Below, piece by piece: positions 36,255-47,570 of a stretch of 64,000 bases of DNA (positions are counted from its first letter, which is position 1; every line of letters starts with the position of its first letter). The stretch spans positions 18,375,046-18,439,045 of the forward strand of contig CM077824.1 in assembly GCA_039720395.1 (NCBI GenBank). Direction: 5' to 3'. The notes beneath the pieces were generated by a model, which saw only the letters and a program-made list of their open reading frames with translations, did not search any database and had not been told where the DNA came from. Source of the DNA: Liquidambar formosana (Eukaryota > Streptophyta > Magnoliopsida > Saxifragales > Altingiaceae). Both the position numbers and the translations under genes were made by a program.

Positions 36255-36858
36255 GGTAACAAAGACAGCCAAAAATTCGTAGTTTATAGTAATTGAGAGC
36301 TGTTCCAAAAGGTTTTTCATATAGAGAAGAGAGGTTGAGGGTTGGAGTGGGCATGCGATTAATTAAATAAACTAATGTGGCAAATGCATGAGACCAGTAA
36401 GCTAGAGGAAGAGAGGCATGAGTAAGTAATGCTAAACTAGTTTCAACAATATGAAGATGTCGTCTTTTAGAAAAGCCATTGTGTTCAGGTGTGTGGGGTA
36501 GTGTAGTGAGATAAGAAATGCCATTGGTGGCGAGGAAATTAGCAAGAGCTGTGTATTCACCACCATTATCAGAATATAGGATCTTGATGTTTCTGTCAAA
36601 GTAATTTTCAACAATGGTTTTAAATCGAATAAAAATTGCTTTAACATCTAATTTTTGTTTAAGAGGGTAAAACCAGACATATTTAGTGAAGTGATCAAGA
36701 AATATGGCATAGTATTTAAACCCATCATTTGAAATTGTTAGTGAGGTCCAAACATCATAAAAGATAGTTTCAAGAGGGTGAGAAGAAAGGATTGTAGATT
36801 TGGAGAATGATAGTTTTTGGTTTTTATTACAAAGACAAACATTACAAGAGAAATCCAA
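36255..36858 (-). pseudogene. Copia integrase core fragment
   Basis: This part of the Copia element reads YYAIFLDHFTKYVWFYPL, then SDNGGEYTALANFLATNGIS and NGFSKRRHLHIVETSLALL, covering the D,D-35-E catalytic core: the first Asp in LDH, the second in SDNGGE. The catalytic Glu in the usual NGxxERRHRHI is replaced: here it reads NGFSKRRHLHI. The frame ends where the solo LTR inserts after GCLCYPW; the continuation (WLRSYTTHKLDS) is on the other side, at 34736. Confidence 0.85.
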
Positions 36859-36873
36859 TGAGACAAGGAAAAC

Positions 36874-37338
36874 TTAGCATAGTTTATTATTGGAAACAAT
36901 GTATTTTAAAATTGAAAGAGCTGGATGTCCGAGTCTATGATGCCACTTAGATGAGGAAGTCTTTATGCTAGAAAAGGAAAAAAGTGGGAAAGAGACTAGC
37001 CACTCATATACACCATCTTTAGTGTGGCCCTTCAAAAGTGTAGCCCCTGTGCGAAGTTCTTTCACAATAAAAGAAGATGGTAAGAATTCAATGGAAACAT
37101 TGTTTGTGTTATAAAATTGTGAAATTGAAATTAGATTATTTTTCATGTCAGGAACACAAAGAACATTGTTTAATTGAAACGTGTTTTGAGAGGGTGTTGT
37201 GAGAGAAATAGAACTAGTGTGGGTAATTGGGAGACCTGAGCCATCTCCAATCGTAATGTCATTCGAGCCATTGTGTGGAGTATGTAGTGAGAGGTAGTTT
37301 AGATCAGAGGTAACATGGTGAGAGGCTCCACTGTCCAA
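36874..37338 (-). pseudogene. Copia protease and GAG-pre-integrase fragment
   Basis: The aspartic protease active site is in MDSGASHHVTSDLNYL, followed by TIGDGSGLPI and LNNVLCVPDMKNNLISISQF. The GAG-pre-integrase signature is WHHRLGHPALSILKYIV. A stop at 36874-36876 separates it from the integrase frame, so the polyprotein is broken here. Confidence 0.88.
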
Positions 37339-37915
37339 GAGCCATGATGGAGCAGTAGAAGAACTAGCAGCATAATGTGCCCGTGGTTGCCATGGTGAAG
37401 TAGGATGATTTGCTGGAGTAGTGGAGTTGTTGTTGGGTGATAGGAATTGGAACTAGCTGGAAGGAGGGACACCTTTTGGCAGTGTGGCTTGTATTTTGCA
37501 GATTTGGCAGTATGCCAAGTATGGACGATAAGGACAATTGCTAGGAGATGAAGATAGTCCACCATTTGATGGTGTGGAATACTGATTTGTAGTGTTATTG
37601 GAGGGACGCTAGGAGCTGTGGTTGCCGGAGCTTGATGGAGAGCGCCAGGGTGTTGTGTTTCGACTAGTGGGATTCACAGTGGCTAGAAAGTGAGATGATT
37701 CTGGATTTGTTGTTAGTAAAGATGCTTTAAAGTTGAGCAATTTTTCATGAAACTCTTCAAAGGTAATTAAGGAATCTTTGGCTTGAACAGCACGAACCAG
37801 TTCTTTGTAATTATCACCAAGACCATGAAGTACTTTCTCTGTGAGATCCTCTGTATCAAGTGGTACTCCAAGAAGGGCCAGTTCGTCAGATTAAGCTTTT
37901 ATTGTCTGCAAAAAT

Positions 37916-38368
37916 TCAGACACACTTTTTAGAACCCTTTGTAATGTTCTTTAGTTGGTTTTTAACCTGTTTGATGTGTCCATGAGAAGGCTTGGTGTAG
38001 ATGTTGGCCAAGGTGGTCCATACTTCACGGGAAGTTTTGGACTGAGCAATGAATGGAATAATGGTTGGGGAGAGGGAGCCAATGATGGCATTAAGTATGA
38101 GTTGGTCTTGTCGAATCCAGAGAATATGTTCTGGATTTGGGCTAGTGGTGCTATTTTGAGTGAGGGTGCTTGTTGGACATGGTTTTGATCCATCAACATA
38201 GCCTAAGAGGTAATACCCAATGAATAAGGTGTAAAATTGCAATTTCCAAGAGATGTAGTTGCTGGATGTGAGTTTAAGAGGAGTTTGTGCAGCCACGTTA
38301 ATGGTGATGAGGGTATTATGAGTTTCATTGGTGTTGTGAATAGTAGTGTGGGAAGAGTTGGTGGTCAT
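37916..38368 (-). pseudogene. Copia gag (UBN2-type) fragment
   Basis: The frame starts with a Thr/Asn-rich stretch, then LKLTSSNYISWKLQFYTLFI, LWIRQDQLILNAIIGSLSP and SREVWTTLANIYTKPSHGHI, typical of Copia gag. It runs out of frame at 37916. Further gag and zinc-knuckle remnants follow to about 37300 in other frames. Confidence 0.88.
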
Positions 38369-39553
38369 AGTTGCGACAGATAATAGTCTTCTATTACATA
38401 CAAGCAGTAACCTCTAGACAAACCTCTCTTCTTTTGACATAGAAAAGAAGAATATTGTGCAAAACAAATATACTAAGAGACGATAAGTGGAAAGAGTAGT
38501 AGTAGTTGTTGTTGTTGTCAAGGAGAAGGTAGAAAATGTAATTCTATGTATGTAAAAATGATGTATATATACACAGAGGCGGATCTAGAATTTTTTTCCA
38601 ATGGTTGCATTTTTATTTATTTATTTTTTTGGGTGTAATTGGCGATTAGTCCATAATTAGGTAAAATATTAGTAATTAGTCAAGCAAGGTCAATAGAATG
38701 AAACTTATTTAGCAACCTAATCACTTTTATTTTTTAAATACCTTGTTTACCCTTATTATTACTTAGGACACTCTTTTTTTTTTGTTATTAAAGGCACCTT
38801 ATGTAACTAACTTAATTATTTAGTGTTCTAATTTTTAAAAGCTTATAACTTTCAATATGTATATCTGTTTTCAAATAAAATTATATTTTTAGAACCTACT
38901 CGTCAACATCTTTGAAACAAGATCCATATTGATTAGGTAATTATTGAAAAAATTGAAACCTTAAAATTTTACTACTTTGTAAAACTGATGTAAAATTTTA
39001 CTACTTTGTAAATTTTACTACTATGTTTACTGTAAAATTTTATTACTTTGGCATGGTCAACTTTGTAAAATTTTACTACTTTGTAAAAACATTAAACAAT
39101 AAATTTTATTGTTTGTTTTGAATGGACATTAGCCCTTGGGAGGAGACAACGAAGAGAAGAGAGGAAGAAAAAGCTGAAAGAAAGAGAAGAGGTAAAAGAG
39201 AGAGAAAAAAAAAAAGGAGTAAAAAATTTGGCCCACATCTTTATTGCACTCCTTTAACGCGGGCCTCACATGTTTGACCTTATCCTTTCTTTTTTCATTT
39301 CTCTCCCTATATACTATTTTCTGCAAGGAAACCCGTCCTTCTTTGTGTGTGTGTGTGTGAAAGAAATTAGTGATTTCATCAATTGATTCCTAGATAAAAT
39401 CCTAAGACAAAAACCATACAATTCCAACAACTACAATGTTTTCCAATTCCTAATTTGTTTTTCCCTAACCATCAACAGAACGAGATGAATTATAAACAAA
39501 AAATTACATACAAGTGAAAAAAGGGGAAAAATATTGTAAATGGCTTTGGGAGA

Positions 39554-42500
39554 TCAAGCTTTCTTGGGGGTCTTAGTAGCCTTTAAAGGAGATTTGGGTT
39601 CTTTAGTGGTATGGGCGGTCTTCTTGGGTAGGAGAACTGGGTTAATGTTGGGGAGGACACTACCATGTGCTATGGTGTGATAGCCCAAATATTTGCCCCC
39701 TAATAATCAATTGATTAGTGTGATTATTATTATTATTAGTGTTGTCATAATTATAATTATTATTAATCACCAAAGCTTTAGGATATATATATAACAAAAA
39801 TTACTAACTTATTATATTAATAGGATTAATGATGTAATTAATCCTTAAGATGAGGTCATTGCTTACATGGGAGGGGATAGGTGGCTAAATTTTATGAATT
39901 GCTGAAAAATAAAAGCAAAACAAAACAAAACAAAACAAACCAACAAAAACAGCCACGTTTGCTTGAGGAAAAAGAAATGGTTTGCTTGGGGACAAAGGGA
40001 TAAGGGGGAATCTTCACAAATTAATGAGGGGAGACTTCCTTTGACTTGAGGGGGTATAAAAGGGCTAATTTTCAGCTCATTTTCGTGCTATTTTGGGCTG
40101 CTAAGAGAGTGTAAAAACAAGAGAGAAATAGAGAGAAAGAAAGAAGGGGAAAGAAGGGAGCTCAAACCAAGGAAGTTTCAAAACATTTTTCTACAAACCT
40201 AAGGTGAGATTTTTCATCTTTGAATGATATAGGATAGGTTCTAAAAGTTTCATGAGGATTGGTTGATGTTTGGATAATTTTTGGAGCTTCAAAGAAGCAT
40301 CAATGGCTTCCCTCATACTTTGTTTGATTGGTTCTCTATGCACAGTAAATGAAACTTCATGAAATTTTTACCATAGTTTTATGATACTATAGAGAAGCTT
40401 CTGTATAAATCTTAGGCTTTAACACCTTGTAGGTTGTGAGAAATAAATGGGACAACCCGAAACACAGATATGAAAATCTGTATGAATTCGTAACTTGCTT
40501 TATTTTTATGATATTTTTATAAGATTCTACATGAAAAACTAAGCAAAATGGGCTTGTGAATCATCGAAAAAGGTTGAGAAATGAATTAGTTATGAATTTT
40601 CAAAGTTCTGATTAAATGTGGGAAAAATTCCAGACAGCAGCAGAATTTGGCTTTGCGCGGGAAGAAGAAGGGTGAGCGATTGAGTGTGGCAGCATGCACC
40701 ATAGGCTACGTGTACCCTAGTGCAATTGGCTATGTGGGGCCCTCATTAGGTGCTAGAAAATATTTTTAAAAATCTTATAAAAATACTATAAACTTATGTT
40801 TATAATTTTGTACCCATATGAGCATGATAACACGGGTTTCAAAAATTAGGAGACTTTAACCCTTTTGTGTAATTTGTTTTCAAACTTTGACTAGCTCAAA
40901 CAAAGCGTATAGAATTCCGATTGAGTTACGAATTGAACCATTGAATTCATATCAACAAAATTTACATAAGAGTATGTTTGAGGTAAAATGAATGTTTTAA
41001 TTTTAGGTATTATTTTATTCACGTGTAAAATGACGATTTTACCCCTACTCACTAAAAATAGCTCGAATGGATTCCAAATTGAGTTTTGTTTGAACCCATG
41101 CAATTTCTATGAGAAGTAGAACACTTCAGGGACTTTTTATTAATATTTTTATGATGTCATCATAATTCTCATATTTTTATATTTGCAATATAGCCCCTGA
41201 ATTTCATCAAACTGAATATTTGGCTTAAAGATTTATGTTGAGTAGTTTGATTAAGATTGTTAATGGTGGTGGAACATAAGATGAATGATAACTCATATTC
41301 ATAATTGGATATTGCAATATTATTGAGATTAATTAGTGTACGTGCATGATATTGGCATCCATATATTGAGCGATATGATTATTAATGCATGTACAAACAT
41401 GTATCAAGTTATTCAGTGATCTGTTTATGTGAAGTTGAATACTTATACTTGTGATTGAGCTTAAGATGTTGAGATGAGAAACAAACATGTATAAATCTAT
41501 TTTTTGACATGTTTATGTGAAGTTGCTTATACTTGTAACTGAGATTGAAATGTTGAGATGTTGAGATGAGACGACCGGGTTGAGAAAGCCTGACAGTTAG
41601 TGCACTAATATGCTACTCCATTTTTGAGGGCAAGAGGCCAGTGGGGTAGCATACACACATGATGAGCGGTGTGTGCTGTGGTCGTAGATAGTATATCCTG
41701 TATGAGCAGACAGGTATGCTATGATTGTTTTTGCAGGTTGCAGCAGGCAACAGAGGCACAGGTACGTGCAAATTTTATATGCTTGAGTGGCATAACTTTT
41801 GAGAAGTGCTATTAACATCATTGTAGTATGAGATGTTACAAAGATGCTGTTACATGTAAGATGAGTTGTTGTATACTAATGTTAAGTATAGATGTTGTTA
41901 CATGTAAGATGAGTTGTTATATATAAATTTTATATGCTTGAGTGGCATAAATTTTGAGAATGCTATTAACATCATTACAGTATGAGATGTTACAGAGATG
42001 CTGTTAAATGTACGATGAGCTGTTGTATACTAATGTTAAGCATTCATGGATGAATTATCTCACTAAGCCGTGGTTTGCTCACCCTTTTATTAAAAATTAT
42101 TTTTCCGGATTTGGAAATTTGTGAGCTGTTGAGAAGACATGAATAGAAGAGCATATTTTCCTGATTCGATAGTTGTTTAGTTTTGATAAGTTGACATATG
42201 TGATGTAATATCAACAGTGATGCATTGTAATAATTATAATTTCGTATATGAGGTCATAAAGAAATTAATGTTTATGTGAAGTAATATTTGTTAACATGGT
42301 GTCTCTTGGAGAATGAATGGATAAGGTTTTGAGTTGTCACTACCTCACTAGGCTTTAGCAAGGCTATTTTTGGGGCGTGACATATGGTCACTCCATGTAG
42401 AAGCTTTCCAAGCTCCTCACAGAGTCACAACAAGTAGAACATGCCTTAGGATAATCCTGTTCTTCTTGTTGTCACGAGTTGCATTTCCAGCCAATTCTAG

Positions 42501-42660
42501 TACTTTTGTTGCTAGGTACTTAAGCACAACGGCCATGTAAACCGAAGCACCAATTCCAACACGCGGGGCATAAGAGCCCTTCTTTAAGTATTGGTCAATT
42601 CTCTCGACGAGTAAGTGCAAACCAACCTTCAGCCAACGATCAGAGATCTTGGAGTTGGTT
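39554..42660 (-). pseudogene. Histone H2A (H2A.W-like) pseudogene split by a solo LTR
   Basis: H2A packs nucleosomal DNA. Part 1 (about 42660-42383) reads [40 protein letters not shown] and [12 protein letters not shown], then shifts frame to [13 protein letters not shown]. Part 2 (about 39686-39554) continues [20 protein letters not shown] and a Lys/Pro/Thr tail with SPLK and TPKK, stop TGA at 39554-39556. The SPxK-type tail points to H2A.W, the heterochromatin variant. The two parts meet exactly at the solo-LTR target duplication, so the gene was contiguous before. Lesions include a frame change near VGLHLL (42625), another near residue VVTL (42425), and several substitutions at conserved sites (for example R-to-I/D near ERIDQY). 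The basic N-tail is not recognisable. Confidence 0.88.
39676..42382 (+). mobile_element. 2.7 kb solo LTR inside the histone pseudogene
   Basis: It begins TGTGATAGCCCAAATATTTG and ends GGGGCGTGACA, flanked by a perfect 5 bp duplication TATGG (39671-39675 and 42383-42387). There is no coding region. The length and the 'TGTGA...GGGGCGTGACA' ends fit a chromovirus-type (Tekay/Del-like) Gypsy LTR. A direct repeat of about 130-165 bp ('tgctattaacatcatt...gagatgttaca..gatgctgtta') occurs at about 41805-42050. Confidence 0.9.
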
Positions 42661-43489
42661 GTGGCTGATGGATGTCGTCGGTGGTTATGGAGGTAGAGAC
42701 TAAGGGCTTTGATTTATATAAATCAAGGGTATTTTTGTCATAAACTAGAAAATGGACTAATTGAGTTAAGGGAAAAGTTTCTTGACTAATTGCCAAATAA
42801 GTCTTATTTTAGTGGACTAATGGCCAAATCCCCCCCCCCCCTTTTTTTTTAAAAAATTTTAGTTTTAATATTTTTGCTAAAGGTAAGATGGTGAAGGGAG
42901 AAAAGTAGGAGCACATATCGGCATCATTGAATAGAGGTGATGAAGGGACATAAGATTAACAGACATATTAAATTTTAAAATGCCTAGGTGACTTTTAGAG
43001 ACGTGAAACTTGCTTATATACCACTCCTAACACCCCTGTTTACCCGATATAGAACAAGATCCTAACAAAATGGGAAAGAGTGAAAGTCACACATTAACAT
43101 GACTAAATAAAGGTGACAAAGTTGGACATAAGATCGACGCCATACTTTAAAAACTTAGATGACTTTAAGAGATGAAAATCTTTACTTATATACCACTCCT
43201 AACACCCCATACTCAATATGGGACAAAGTTCCTCTTAATAGTTGCACATAAGAATAAATTAAACCTTAATTTTATATAATCTACAAAAATGGTGTATTTT
43301 AATAAATTTAATCAAAAGTAATCAAACTTTAACTAAATTTAATCAAAATTAACCATATTTTCTCAATGAAGGCTAAAGCATTACATAAATTTACTTATCC
43401 AAATTTTATCCAAATTTAAAAAATAAAATAAAATTTATTTGAGTGGTTGCATAAGCGCACACGTGCAATTTAGTGCAACCGCCACTGTA

Positions 43490-43999
43490 TATATGTCAAT
43501 GTGTGGGTGAGAGAGCGCTCATGTGCCCTTGCGGTATTGGTTTCCTTTTATTAGAAAACTAGCAGTGAGCCCAAGCATTGTATGGGACAAAGAGAAGAGC
43601 ATGATATTTAATAGGAAAACCCCCCCCCCCCAAAAAAAAAAAGAAAAGAAAAGAAAAAAAAATGTAAAAGTAAGATCTTACTTGTGACAATACATTAGAG
43701 AAAAATGAAAATTGAACAACTTTTAAATTAAAACAAATTGTTATAACTTTTGAAAAAAAAATTGTATTGAACGGTTACCACTTTTGAAAATTAGAGATAC
43801 AACCTAAATGTCAATTGGAATAATTGTATCTTTTAAATTAAAACAAATGGTTCCGAATGTGTTTTTTAATAATAATTGAATAGTTATCACTTTTGAAAAT
43901 TAGATATACAACTTTTAAAAACAATTTTTAAAACATTTTAAAATAAAAGAGAATACCACGTAATTACGTAAAAAATTGTCACGTGACAATTGTAAACAT
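43490..43999. other. AT-rich DNA between two TIR elements
   Basis: Contains a C-tract followed by an A-rich tract at 43620-43662 and short diverged repeats of 'cacttttgaaaattagatatacaactttta' (43780-43800 and 43888-43920). No gene. Confidence 0.5.
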
Positions 44000-44007
44000 T
44001 ACTTTTA

Positions 44008-45074
44008 GGGAGATGTTATTGCCAGAGACAATAACTTTGTTTCCACTGCCTTTGTTTTGAAGGGAAGAAATTGTCCCTAGTAAAAGATATGAGAAAATCA
44101 CGAAAAGGGAGGAGAGATAAAAAGCTACTCAGTAAAAGAGATAAACAGGTGGAAGGAGAGAAAAAACTAGGAGGGAGAAGGAAGATGATCGGCTATGCCT
44201 GCCAACAACATCTCCCTACTCTAACAAATCACCCGAACAATGCCTTTGTTCTCTCTACCTATGTTGCAACTTGCAACCCGCCTATTCCACTAGCAGCATC
44301 CATTCCATCTGAGTACTACCCCTTTTTTTCTCCATCTTTGCTACAACCCAATTCAACCCTTTTTATAAATTTAAAACATAACAAAAACAGGAAATCAAAG
44401 GGAATATACAGTAAAAGAAAGAAAATAATGGTGAAGAATAAGAAAATAGAGGAAGGAAAGGAGATAACTGGGGTAGAAAATCTAGAGTGGGGAAATGCAA
44501 AATAGATAAGAAAAAGAAGAGCAGAAGGCCAGAAATTAGAGAATGGAGTATAGAGATTTGGAGACAAAGAAAAAAAAAATCAAAGATTACAGTTTAAATT
44601 TGGAGACAAAAGGAGAGATCAAGTGGAACAAGAACTAGAAAGAAAAAAAAAGGTTGGAAAGAAGGGAATACAAAGAAGTTATAATAGCAAAGAGAAAAAA
44701 AGAACAAAAGAAGTGAAAGAGAGAATGAAGAAAGAGCATGTTCTGAGAGGTCCACGCCGGCGACAAGCATCACCGTGAATTTTTACCCAACACTAGGAAT
44801 TTTTGGTTTTGAGTTGATAAGCTTTTCCTCCCTCTTCCTTCTTCTTCTCTCTCCTCTTTCAACATTTTTCTATTTCCTCCCGTTTTGTTGTTAACCGGCG
44901 AAATGCAGCGGCATCATTGCCGTAGTATTAAACCCCTTTTCTTTTTCTCTAATTCCTCTTTCTACCTTTTTGTGATGTTCACTCTCTTACGTCTCTTTTT
45001 ACGAAGGGCAGTTTCATCTCTTTTAGAACAAAAGCTGTGGAAGCAAAGTTATTGTCTCTGGCAATAACATCTCC
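44008..45074. mobile_element. 1.07 kb hAT-like TIR element
   Basis: The inverted ends match for about 40 bp with one or two differences (GGGAGATGTTATTGCCAGAG from both sides). A perfect 8 bp target duplication TACTTTTA (44000-44007 and 45075-45082) indicates a hAT-type or similar mover. The interior is purine-rich on the plus strand and holds an open frame at 44071-44505 (144 codons, Lys/Arg-rich, no recognised domain). There is no transposase, so it is non-autonomous. Confidence 0.9.
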
Positions 45075-45082
45075 CTACTTTT

Positions 45083-45083
45083 A

Positions 45084-45122
<39 letters not shown>

Positions 45123-46090
45123 TTGTCCACCATGTCCTTATCATATCAAATCCTACTCCGGTATTGTGTTGATGCAACTAACCCCTCTAACTAGTGCTGT
45201 CACTGGCTAACATCTAAAAGAATTCCATAAATTTCTAGGTATAAGCATCACTTTTAGGACTAATAAATTGCACAATTTACATTTTCCAAATCGGAATTAT
45301 TACATTTTATTGAACGTCCAAACTTCCCCTTCGTAAAATCCAACACGTGACCTACATCCCAATGATGACAACGTTTCTGTTTCATATGTCTATATTCAAC
45401 GCTCATGCTTCATTGATCCCAATGAAATTGACAAAGGCTTGCCCACTTTGTTCCATTGGGTTTAGATATGTAGGCCATATTTCACCATTGGTTTCATCAA
45501 GAGCCATATTTGCTATTGTTGATTCATAGGCTATCATGCAATCTCTCATGGTGTAAATTACAATAAGACCTCCTGAATGTGCATTCACCACCATTGAACT
45601 TAAACCATCCATCCTCAGTAAGTATCAGAGAATTTAAAATTGGAGTCGTATTTGTGTCAGAAAGGACACTGCTTTGATGGACTCGTGTCAAACATGCCCT
45701 AACGGCTTTAAGTGTCTAGAATTATAAAATATTTTTTTGAACACTCTACCCTTTCGGTGTTGGTGTCCTCTTGTTAGGAAATTGCCCAACTTGTCCGCAT
45801 CATATCAAATCCTAGTCCAGTATGTTTTAATGCAATAGACCCCTCTTACCAGTGCTGTCATTGGCTAGGACTCCAGATATTTCTAGGTACAAGAATAAGT
45901 AGGATTAAGAAATGGAAAAATGTACATTTTCCAAATTGGAATAATTACATTTGATTGAACGTCCAAACTTCCCCTTAGTAAAATCCAACACGTGAGCTAG
46001 ATCCTAATGATGACAATGTTTCTGTTTGTTTCATATGTTCGTATTCACAGCTTATGTTCCATTGATCTAACTTCATCTTCAATTGCTCTA
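45083..46090. repeat. Diverged direct duplication, ~655 bp period
   Basis: Begins after a (TA)n run (45088-45118). The block 'tcatatcaaatcctactccgg...gtgctgtcactggcta...ttgaacgtccaaacttccccttcgtaaaatccaacacgtga' at 45138-45350 recurs at 45790-46000. Between the two copies lies a segment shared with 32520-32830. The minus-strand frame 45612-45403 (MVVNAHSGGLIVIYTMRDCM) looks protein-like but I cannot name a family. Confidence 0.6.
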
Positions 46091-46514
46091 GTTTCTCATT
46101 TTTATTTTTATTTTTGCTTTTTTATTTTTAAGAAAAGAGAGTTAGATATGTCATTATTTTTCCCATTTTTCTTCTTTGTTTCCTTCCCCTGGTTCTGTAA
46201 TAAAACCTGCCAGTGAGTTGTTTAAATTATTATCTTTTGAACTTCAACATCAATGAAGAAAACACACATCATGATGAGAGAAAAAGAAAATAAATTCAGG
46301 AGAAGACAAGAAAATGCAGAACTGTACCGTAAGTTTATGAGGTTAAATAAAATAATGCTTTGTCTGTTGGCAGAGAAAACAGGGGAAAAGAAGATATTTT
46401 GGAACCTTATAATTATTCGGGCTTGAAATTTAGTTGCAAGACTGCTTTTTTTATATCTTTGTAGTCTAGGAAACCACTCAAAGCATTAAAAAAATAAATA
46501 AATAAATACAACAA
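46091..46514. other. AT-rich DNA beside the TRIM
   Basis: No gene. Contains short T/A runs and an (AAAT)n run at 46490-46508 adjoining the TRIM target duplication AACAA (46510-46514). Confidence 0.5.
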
Positions 46515-47016
46515 TAAAGAAAAATTGATTCTCATTCATCATTAAATTGCTTGATTACAATGATTTAAATAGAAGTCTAAACATAAATTAAGTATAGAAA
46601 AGAGATAACCTAAGATCTATATTGCATGGACACGCTATTTTTGAGAGAAATGCAGTGTCGGACACGAGTCTGACACGGACACTTGCCCGACACACATATG
46701 GCATGTGTCCAACACTTTAAAAAGGTGTCCAATCAATTTTACTGTTTCTTTTTGGTCTGATATGGTCAAGACATGAGGATACTCCCACGCGCACGGGACA
46801 CTCCAGGGACACAACAGGGTCATTTTGTAAATATTATTTTTAAAAAAAGGTACATAATGTTATATTTAAAAAAAAAAAGGGTCTTTTTTGTAATAAAAAA
46901 AATAAACTTAAAAGGTAGGAATGGAAGCTTCCCGATTCCAATTCCAAATCCCAAGCAAAGAGAGAGTGAGAGATAGAGAGAGAGAGAGTCAGCCGGAGCC
47001 CCTTCGTCCATGACTG

Positions 47017-47117
47017 ATGGCGATGACAACTACTGACTTTGAAATGCAAAATATTCTTCTGCAGATGGGTTTACGCCTACTGGCACTTAGAAGAGTGCAG
47101 ATCCGCCAGCTGCACAG
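47017..47117 (+). pseudogene. Exon-like fragment, unrecognised
   Basis: An ATG in good context (tgATGGcg) opens 33 codons (MAMTTTDFEMQNILLQMGLR LLALRRVQIRQ in two parts), ending CACAG/gtatac, a good donor. A (GA)n-rich, leader-like stretch precedes it (46960-46990). No following exon was found. It lies near the left end of a TIR element, as captured gene pieces often do. I do not recognise the protein. Confidence 0.3.
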
Positions 47118-47570
47118 GTATACATCTGATACATTTATTTGACTGGTGAGGACTGGTGTTGACTTTTCTTCTCAATTTTATTCAACATTTTCATAAAGAA
47201 CTAGTAGGTGCCAGTGTGCAACACACGTGGGCCATTTCAAATTATTTATGATGCATTTGTTTGATGTGTATAATGAAATTATATATATACTAGTTGGTAG
47301 ACACATGTGTTGCATGTAAATATTTTTATATTATAAAATAAATATTTCATTAATGGATATACGAATTTATGCTAAAGTGGACCATATAAATTGTCTTTTA
47401 AAGAAGAGATTTTTATGCTGGGAAAAAAAAATTAGTGCCAAAACTAATAAATTAATTAAATGTGTCATCAATAACTTAAATAAATATAAAAAATATATGT
47501 AAATTTCAGTTGTACACTTGCCTATTAAAAAGATATTTCTCATGGCTCTGTCGGTGTATATATATATATA

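Larger units (their letters stand above)
33751..38396 (-). mobile_element. Decayed Copia LTR retrotransposon
   Basis: The element reads on the minus strand. A 5 bp duplication CATAC flanks it (33746-33750 and 38397-38401). The 3' LTR is 33751-33999, preceded by a polypurine tract (TTGAGGGGG). Only ~22 bp of the 5' LTR remain (about 38375-38396), joined almost directly to gag, so the primer-binding site is gone. Coding pieces in order are gag/UBN2 (38368-37916), a broken zinc-knuckle region, protease with DSGASHH and GAG-pre-integrase HHRLGHP (37338-36874), integrase (36858-36255), then a short integrase C-terminal part (34736-34260) after a nested insertion. The reverse transcriptase is absent: an A-tract (34230-34252) stands where it should be, followed by the RNase H end (KHVAIDFHFIRDQV, ADALTKLLP). 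It cannot move on its own. Confidence 0.9.
38635..42835. mobile_element. TIR element carrying a histone H2A copy (Pack-type)
   Basis: Left 'ggcgattagtccataattagg...ttagtaattagtcaag' (38641-38683) is mirrored at the right by the complement of 'ggccattagtccactaaaata...ggcaattagtcaag' (42781-42830). The match is over about 45 bp with gaps. The H2A pseudogene lies between the two arms along with what looks like its own 3' flank. This pattern fits gene capture by a non-autonomous transposon but could also be two insertions around a native gene. Confidence 0.45.
38574..43487. mobile_element. hAT-like TIR element enclosing nested insertions
   Basis: The left end CAGAGGCGGATC and the inverted right end CAGTGGCGGTTGC are the 'CAGTGGCGGA' ends common in plant hAT elements. 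The next 8 bp outside are TATATACA and TATATATG (6 of 8 match), a possible worn target duplication. No transposase is seen. It contains the TIR element at 38635-42835 and, inside that, the histone fragment and a solo LTR. Confidence 0.55.
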
